Positions 57,606 to 64,000 of a stretch of DNA of 64,000 bases are shown piece by piece (the stretch's first letter is position 1; each line of letters starts with the position of its first letter). The notes beneath the pieces are model-generated. The model was not told the origin of the DNA. It did not search any database and worked only from the letters and a program-made list of their open reading frames with translations. Origin of the DNA: Myotis daubentonii (taxonomy: Eukaryota; Chordata; Mammalia; Chiroptera; Vespertilionidae); assembly GCF_963259705.1 (NCBI RefSeq), contig NC_081861.1, positions 104,773,726-104,837,725 of the forward strand, in the 5' to 3' direction. Both the position numbers and the translations under genes were made by a program.

Positions 57606-58754
57606 ACAAATTCAAGAACATTGAAATTATAACAAGCATATTCTCTGACCATAATGCCTTGATATTATAAATCAATTACAAAAAGCAAGTAAAGAAATCC
57701 ACAACTATGTGAAGATTAAATAACATACTACTACAAAATAACTGGGTCAAAGAAGATATAAAAGATGAGATCAAAAGATATAGAGAGACAAATGAGAATG
57801 ACAATACAACATATCGAAACATCTGGGATGCAACAAATCCATTCATATGATGCAAGTTTTTATCATTATAGGCCTATCTCAGGAAACAAGAAATATCTCA
57901 AGTAAACAACCCAACATTACATCTTAAGAACTAGAAAAAGAAGAACAAAAGCAACCCAAAGTCAGCAGGAGAAAGGAAATAATAAAAATTAGAACATAAT
58001 TGAATGAAATAGAGAACAAAAGGACTATGCAAAATGTTAATAAAACAAAGAGCAGGTACTTTGAAAAGATGAATAAATTTGACAAACCCCTGACTAGATT
58101 CACTAAGGAAAAGGGGAAAGGACCCTTATAATCAAAATCAGAAATGAGAGAGAAGTTACCACAGACATCACAGATAGCATATATCACAAAGGATCATACT
58201 AGAATATTATGAAAGACTATATGCCATCAACTTCAATAACCTAGAAGAAATGGATAAGTTCCTAGAAATGCATAACCTTCCTAGGTTAATCATGATGAAT
58301 TGAAAATCTAAATAGACCAATCAGCAGTGAAGAAATAGGGACAACCATCAAAAAAACTCCCCAAAAATAAAAGTCCAGGACCAGATGGCTTTAACAGTGA
58401 ATTTTTCCAAATGTTCAAGGAAGATTTAAAACTTATCCTTCTCAAAATCTCCCAAAAATTGAAGAAGAGACAATACTTCCTAACACATTCTATGAGGCCA
58501 ATATAACCCTGATACCAAAACCTGGCAAAGATAGCACACAAAATAAGAAAAATTACAGATCTACTAGTATATCTCTGATAAATACAGATACAAAAATCCT
58601 AAACAAAATACTAGCAAATTGAATACAATAGCACATCCAAAAATTAATGCATCATGATCAAGTGGGGTTCATTCCAGGGGCACACAGATGGTTCAACATA
58701 TTCAAATCAATCAATGTAATACAGCACATTAACAAAAGAAAGGAGAGAGGAAAG

Positions 58755-59815
58755 AAAAAATGAAATGGGGGGCGAATAGGCAGATGTGTCCAGCACATCA
58801 TCACGGGTCCAGACTGGAAATACAACTAAATCAGAGAACATCCACAAGGAATTAACAAATTAGGCACAGCTGAGGAGGCAACTTACACCAAGGAAGGGCA
58901 CAAAATGCCTGGAGACTGGTAGGAAGAGTGGCAAAGGCTCAAGAAGGGTGGCAGACCAGTGGGCAAAGAGGCCGAGGGAGTATCAGTTCCCTCAGACAAA
59001 ATAGATACCTGGCCCAGGCTGAGCACCAACTGTCCCTTGGCTGCATGCATAACATCTAACTGTGAAAAGAAAAGCTGCAGGGCTGCTGGCTGCCTGGGAG
59101 TCTGCACCCAATACCACAGTTGCGAAAGGCAGCGCCACTTGAGGAAAGCAGTGCAGTGCTGCAGGGAGAGAAAGCCGTGTTTTTGTTGTGTGTGTTTTTG
59201 GTTGTTGTTGTTTTTCATTCTCTAAACCCAGAACACAGGTCTTTTCAATTGCAATCACTCACCTGAGGCTTTGGTACAGTGAGGGAGGCATGGACTTGAA
59301 GTGCCTCAGGAGAGGCAGGGGAGGGAAGCAGGGCAGGGAGACTTGGCCAGGAGTCTTGCATTGGGGTGTTCTTAGGCTTCCAAACCTAAGTGGCCATTTC
59401 TCCTCAGAGGAGCTAGCTAGCCCCTCCCAGTAGCCTCAGGACAGGTGACACAGCCTACCACACCCTGCGTTGTAAGCTTTACAGAGGAAACAAAGGTAGA
59501 GGCCAAGTTTATGGCTCTGAATAATCTCAAAGAGGCCTCAGTGACTGGATTGGAAGAGGGACCCTCTGCCCCGCTATTCTGGGAACCAGACTGATAAAAA
59601 CTCCAGGATCCCAGCTGACCCTATTGGTCTCCATACAAGGATCTTTGTCCAACCAAGGGCAAAGTAATATTTTGGGCCACTCGTGGAGGAGTAGCTCTGG
59701 TACAGGAAAAAAGCACCCATTACATTCCCTGAGTGAAACAGCACCAACCCCATTTATAGCCCTGTCAGAAATAGTGTTACAGAAAACCGGAAAAAAAACA
59801 AGCAATGCTTAGAGA
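58755..59815 (+). mobile_element. LINE-1 5' UTR-like sequence
   Basis: Begins GGCGAATAGGCAGATGTGTCC and continues through GC-rich text (GGTCCAGACTGGAAATAC, CAGCTGAGGAGGC, CCAGGCTGAGCACC) similar in style to the other bat L1 5' UTRs here. No ORF1 follows before the TTC repeat. The assignment is by resemblance only. Confidence 0.45.
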
Positions 59816-59828
59816 GATGGAGTTACAT

Positions 59829-59930
59829 TTCTTCTTCTTCTTCTTCTTCTTCTTCTTCTTCTTCTTCTTCTTCTTCTTCTTCTTCTTCTTCTTCTTCTTC
59901 TTCTTCTTCTACTTCTTCTTCTTCTTCTTC
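59829..59930. repeat. (TTC)n tract, about 34 units
   Basis: Pure TTC/GAA repeat with a single TAC interruption near 59911. The all-phenylalanine open frame is an artefact. Confidence 0.97.
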
Positions 59931-59934
59931 CACA

Positions 59935-60449
59935 GGCCCAGAGGAAAATGTCTCTCAAATTCTGGGCCAAGTCACACAGGAAGTTTCCTGTATTTATACC
60001 TTTTTATCCTCTTTGTCTCCCAAATATGTTTTTTTTTCCAGTCCTCTTTGCAAGTTCTTAAAGAGCCCTATATGCTGGGGCTTTGAGACCTCAACCAAAG
60101 GCTTGGCCTGGTGCCAACACTGATAACTTCATCTGGGGAAAGTTTAATGGCCTCTCTGAAATGGGAGTAGTCTTATTTTACTTATTGTTTAAGCAAGCAA
60201 GCATTTATAGAAGCCAAAAATAGCAGGGTTAAAATTTCAAACAGCAGTTTTTATATAAGATGGATGCTTCATTCCCCACTGGTTTTATGTACATGAGTCA
60301 AATCATTGACTCTTTTGGGTCATTGTTGGGGAGGGAGTTATATTGACCCCTGAGGACTATAAGCTTAATAGAATTAATTCTCTGCCAGATTAAGTCAGTG
60401 GGTCTGTTTATAAGATAAGGGCCTGGAATGAGGGCCAGGAATAATCTCT
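59935..60449 (-). other. Possible downstream ERV sequence
   Basis: The region after the integrase C-terminal trace on the minus strand, where env would be expected. I see no clear env motif. Confidence 0.25.
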
Positions 60450-61260
60450 AGAGGGTCCGAAGAGTCCTGGACTCTCTATTTTGCCTGGGCTCTCTTAAGC
60501 CAGGTGTGATGAAGCCACATCAGGATCCCATCGACCTTGACTGCCATGGGAGTGGTCCTTTCCAGGTAGGAGTCAGTCCTTGGGTGGCAAATTTCTTTAC
60601 TCAAACAGAGTCACCAGGGTAGAAGGGATGAACCAGATCAGAAGTTGGTACAGGCAGAACGTCTTGGACATGCTTCTGGACTGCTTTCTGAGTGGACTAT
60701 AAAGCCTGTAAGAACTCAAGTAAAGATTGGTTTTGGATTCAGGGTCTGGAAGAGTCACTAGAATCTGTAGAGGCCCCATTGGTTTTCGGGCAGCCTCCCG
60801 GGTTGCTTCGTCTGTGGCCCTGTTCCTTCTTGCTTCTGTGGAGCCCCCTTACCTTGTAAATAGCACTATATATGTGAGCCGTTGCAAATGCGTACCTGCT
60901 ATCAGTATAAATTGTTACTGATTTTTCTTTTGCCCACCAGAGAGCCTGAAACTGGGTGACTTGAGTATTTGACATTCAGCACTCCAGTATGTTCTGAAGT
61001 AAAGCCTCAACCTCATGTGGGCCAGTTAGGATTAGTTCCTGCCCTAGGGTTAACTTATTTGCTGTTTTGATAAGCATGGCTGTGGCTGCTACTGCCTGGA
61101 GGCAAGTAGGTCACCCAAAAGCAAAGGGGTCAAGTCTTTTGGACAAATAGGCTACCAGCCTTTTGTAGGGGCTGAGACTTTGGGTGAGTGCCTCTTTGGT
61201 TATGCCCCTTGTCTCACATTGTAGAAGTGGAAAGAATTAGTTACATCTGGTAGCACTAGT
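60450..61260 (-). pseudogene. Class I ERV pol remnant (RT connection, RNase H, IN C-term)
   Basis: Read on the minus strand from right to left. RT-connection traces (about 61250-60990) are followed by an RNase H segment with [15 protein letters not shown] (TDSRYAF at 60906-60886, the catalytic aspartate retained). Then comes an integrase C-terminal part near 60640-60490 with a HPFYPGDSV..KKF and LTPTWKGP trace followed by KVDGI-type text. The integrase core is missing between them. The remnant is heavily interrupted by stops. It is of gamma-like type, as at 43.6-47.7 kb but on the opposite strand. Confidence 0.75.
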
Positions 61261-62339
61261 TGACCCATCATCCTTGCTCTGCTCATATCTATCTAAGTGC
61301 CTAATATATTACCGCAAGGATCCTGACTCTGAATTCTTTTAGGGAAAATGGACTTTGAATGTCTTCTGTAGCTGCTTTGTGCTGAAGAGGGATGGAGTTT
61401 TCTCTCAGAGCCAAGAGATCCTTGCTGTCTGTCAGAGGGATGATGAGGCCTGGGCACAGAAGGAGGTGGGCTTGTGACCTGACAGAGACAAACTGTAACA
61501 AATGGTCAAGTGGAAGGGAAATAAAACATTTCAGTTTTAATAACCTCTATTGAAGTAGAATTTTTCCCCTCAAAATTACCTCTATGTTTATCAAAAGAGC
61601 CAAATCAAGACCAATTTATCTATTGTATTGATCGTTTGCATAAACACAACAAGAATGGTAACTGACTACCTTTACTGGAATTTGATGATTGAATCTTAGT
61701 GTGCCCCATAGGGCCAGGAAGTCAAGCCATCCAGCTGCCTTCAGGCTTGCCTGCAGTATCTGCTGAGTTAGGTGAATCCCTCACCTGCAGCAACTCTACC
61801 TTGGCCCATGCCCATCTCAGTATCCCTCCTACTTGTCGCAGCCCATAGTGCATGGGGGTTCCACAGGGACACAGAGGCACCCTTATTGCTTCCCTTCTGC
61901 TCTGACCAAGTGCCAGTGATGGTAGGGCATGGACCTGAAGTTTCAACACCAGCCATTTTCAGGGCTCAGGGCTCCCAAGCAGGATACCAGGCTTTTTTGG
62001 TGGCACTCTTATTGGCTTCAAGTCTTCAGAGTCCAGACAGGGTTCTTTAAAACATGATACTCCAGTCAAAATTTCCAGTTAATAAAACCACTATTAGGAA
62101 CGGGTCTTATTGGATTTATGCAAAGAAATGTATTGCCATGATTTATTAAGCATTGCCAAATTTTGGAGGAATTACATAAGGAGAAAAATATACTGACCTG
62201 CTTTAAGATTTTCTGATTTTCCTTGTCAGTCTTTTTCATGGACTCTTCAGAGTAATATAACTGTCTTCAACGGGCAAGAGAAAATTCAAAATATGTTTAT
62301 ATTCAAGTAGATAGTTACAGCTGTCCTTGTAGTAGGGTT
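61261..62339. other. Unresolved, possibly ERV-related
   Basis: GC-moderate sequence with short open frames and no recognised domains. It lies between a pol remnant and the repeat shared with the window start. Confidence 0.3.
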
Positions 62340-62800
62340 CCCCCTACTTGACTTGTCCTTAAATTATATATGGCCTCTGGGAGGGGTGACATGCCCTCTC
62401 AGAACTACCTAAGGGAGTTTTATCCCTTCACGGAGTCTTACGTGTCACAGGACCTCACCGGGTCTGTAATTCCTGTAACAGAGGGCTGGTACTCACCACT
62501 TCCCTCTGTTCTACACAGGCTTTCCCCAGTTTCCTAAAGTTGAGGTTTGTGCCACACCTGACATGGGCATGGTCACACAGGCCTGCAAGGCAATATATAG
62601 GCTGTAAACTATCTCTCAATAGAGACCAAAACCAGGTGAGTATTTTCCTTGCCCATTTGGACACCTGCCCTTTTGGCAACTGCATTCAAATATGTAAGGT
62701 TAATGCAATATTATTAACACAATGAAGTACAATATTGGCACTGTGGCCATCCTAGGTAGCCAAATTTTCTGATACCATATATGACACATAGTAGGGCTAT
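62340..62800 (-). repeat. Inverted copy of the repeat at window start
   Basis: The reverse complement aligns by eye with about 1-60 and 250-700. Matches include a TTGCCAAAAGGGCAG / CTGCCAAGAGGGCAG block, GTGTGACCA(T/C)GCCCATG and GTTACAGGAATTACAGACCC, with indels. Similarity is roughly three-quarters to four-fifths. Element class unresolved. Confidence 0.6.
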
Positions 62801-63137
62801 ACAACTATCTTAGGGAGGTGACTAAAGTCTATTCTTGACCTTCTCACACAAAACAAAATTGTCCTTGTCTCTCTGGAATCATGTCCATGAAGATGCAGGC
62901 ATCATCTAAGTCTATTATAAAGTTTTCTGCAGGACACTGTCAGGGCTGTGCATGGTGGCCAGTTCTTCTTTCTAGCCACAAACACCGTCTGCCCAATTTC
63001 CCTAAAATGTATTCTGGCACGGGAGAAAGTTGTTTTTCTGTACACAGGCAGCTTAACCCCTATACAACTGGGCTTGGACTTCTGCCTAGCAAACTGCAGT
63101 CTATAAGTTCAATATGCAGCCTCTGGTCCTCCTAACC
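62801..63137. other. Unresolved, probably same repeat as 62.3-62.8 kb
   Basis: No independent feature recognised. It continues to the hAT insertion. Confidence 0.3.
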
Positions 63138-63349
63138 CCGTGGTTGGCAAACTATGGCTCGCGAGCCACATGCGGCTCTTTGGCCCCTTGAGTGTGTCTT
63201 CTCCTAAGCCTTAGGAGTACCCTAATTAAGTTAATAACAATGTACCTACCTATATAGTTTAAATTTAAAAAAATTGGCTCTCAAAAGAAATTTCAATCGT
63301 CGTACTGTTGATATTTGGCTCTGTTGACTAATGAGTTTGCCAACCACTG
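63138..63349. mobile_element. Non-autonomous hAT element, 212 bp
   Basis: Ends CCGTGGTTGGCAAAC / complement CAGTGGTTGGCAAAC, perfect 8-bp duplication TCCTAACC at 63130-63137 and 63350-63357. Nearly identical to 32433-32816 at both ends but lacks ~170 bp of its centre, so it is an internal-deletion derivative. Open frames crossing it are meaningless. Confidence 0.9.
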
Positions 63350-63357
63350 TCCTAACC

Positions 63358-64000
63358 CAAAGGGGTCTCGGCCAGTCTCTCAGTCAGACTCCTTCTCTCT
63401 TGGAGAATCTCAAAGTCCTGAAGGCTCCAGGGTTCAGGGAGAGTGCTTTTCCTTTGCCCTTTTGTTAACCCTGTTTACTAGTTACAGGGCCCTGCCATCC
63501 TTGTCTCTTGTTGCCCTTTGACTTAAAGCTGCCAGTCCAAAACAGCCAGGGTTGCAGTTAGAAACAGCTTTGCATATTGCAAAGCACTCCTGTGGCAGTG
63601 GCTTGGGTATTAGGCCCCTGCCTCCCCACCAGTCCCCTTTGTGGCAGAGCAGCAACCAGGCCTTTCCCAAGGGAGTGCCCTGGAAGGAGATATCAGAACC
63701 TCCTCTTCCAGCAGCAACAGGTACTGAACCCATTCAGTACATTTTTAAACAGGGAGCTTTCACTAGCTCTACCTGCTTCTTTCACAGATACCGGGCTCAC
63801 TGCTCTATTCATGGGGCTTCAGGAAGGCTAGTAGCAGTCACTGGCTTCTGATTTAAGTGCTGTAGCCAGCAAGCCAAAGGCCTAAGTCTTGTATTGCTTG
63901 TTGTAAAATGCTCATTACTCACTGGGTGGCAGTGGGGCAGCTCTAGTGTCAGGTAAATTTCTGCTGTCTCCCACTTTTCTCGCTGCTGCGGCTTCTTCCA
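63358..64000. other. Unresolved sequence to window end
   Basis: Open frames at 63552-63851 and 63577-63831 overlap each other in different frames, with no recognised domain. Possibly part of the dispersed repeat interrupted by the hAT element. Confidence 0.3.

Larger units (their letters stand above)
54556..58750 (+). mobile_element. LINE-1, sense, 5' UTR to mid-RT, truncated
   Basis: 5' UTR (54556-~55340), ORF1 remnants (about 55344-56300), inter-ORF (to about 56870) and ORF2 from the endonuclease (56880 onwards: SIIALNVNGLNSPIKRH) to RT (58500-58740: NMIQPDTKTW-like and [14 protein letters not shown] text with breaks). Homology ends near 58750, where a different L1 5' UTR begins. It is the same subfamily as the antisense copy at 17.0-25.1 kb, so the pair forms a long inverted repeat. 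It contains a SINE and an 81-bp retroviral-tip insertion. Confidence 0.85.

Noticed and set aside
59805..60086. 93-codon open frame with a long phenylalanine run
   Set aside because: Produced by the (TTC)n microsatellite.

Overview
This window looks like intergenic or intronic nuclear DNA of a vespertilionid (yangochiropteran) bat. The identification rests on three repeat classes seen together: tRNA-derived VES-type SINEs with Pol III A/B boxes, many HeliBat-type Helitrons (ends TCCTAT/TCTATA..., a GTGCAC hairpin and CTAG), and short hAT elements with 8-bp target duplications. I found no intact host protein gene. Almost every open frame is a piece of LINE-1, of an endogenous retrovirus, or of a GC-rich tandem repeat inside Helitrons. 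The only hint of a cellular gene is a possible 3'-terminal exon plus 3' UTR near 4.47-5.65 kb.

Layout. 1-1.8 kb: unclassified dispersed repeat, with a diverged inverted copy near 62.3-62.8 kb. 1.85-2.56 kb: L1 3' end. 3.0-4.4 kb: ancient repeats and a MER2-like element split by a 405-bp solo LTR. 4.4-5.65 kb: candidate terminal exon and UTR. 6.4-43.6 kb: nested L1s, mostly antisense (11.7-17.0, 17.0-25.1, 25.1-30.1, 32.9-34.5, 34.5-43.6 kb). They are interrupted by Helitrons (12.2-14.3, 18.5-20.1, 24.3-24.6, 33.2-34.4 kb), SINEs, an internally deleted betaretrovirus-like ERV with near-identical LTRs (27.5-29.9 kb), a hAT element (32.4-32.8 kb) and an ORF1-only 'half-L1' (40.5-42.4 kb). 43.6-47.7 kb: decayed class I (gamma-like) ERV gag-pol. 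48.2-50.7 kb: four Helitrons head to tail. 52.2-52.9 kb: solo LTR of the same family as the 27.5-kb ERV. 54.6-58.7 kb: sense L1 carrying a SINE and an 81-bp retrotransposed retroviral R-like tip. 58.8-59.9 kb: L1 5' UTR-like sequence and a (TTC)n tract. 60.4-61.3 kb: antisense class I ERV pol remnant. 63.1-63.35 kb: second hAT copy.

The genes do not form a pathway. The window records layered transposition: L1 machinery mobilised SINEs, the half-L1 and the R-like tip; Helitrons moved as composite head-to-tail units; ERVs left solo LTRs and a non-autonomous provirus. The most unusual features are the recurrent B-A(-D) Helitron composites with internal tandem repeats and paired CTCF-like motifs, the deleted provirus with a duplicated U5-PBS leader, and the half-L1. 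Identities come from reading the sequence and recalling family signatures. No database search was run, and boundaries without visible target duplications are approximate.
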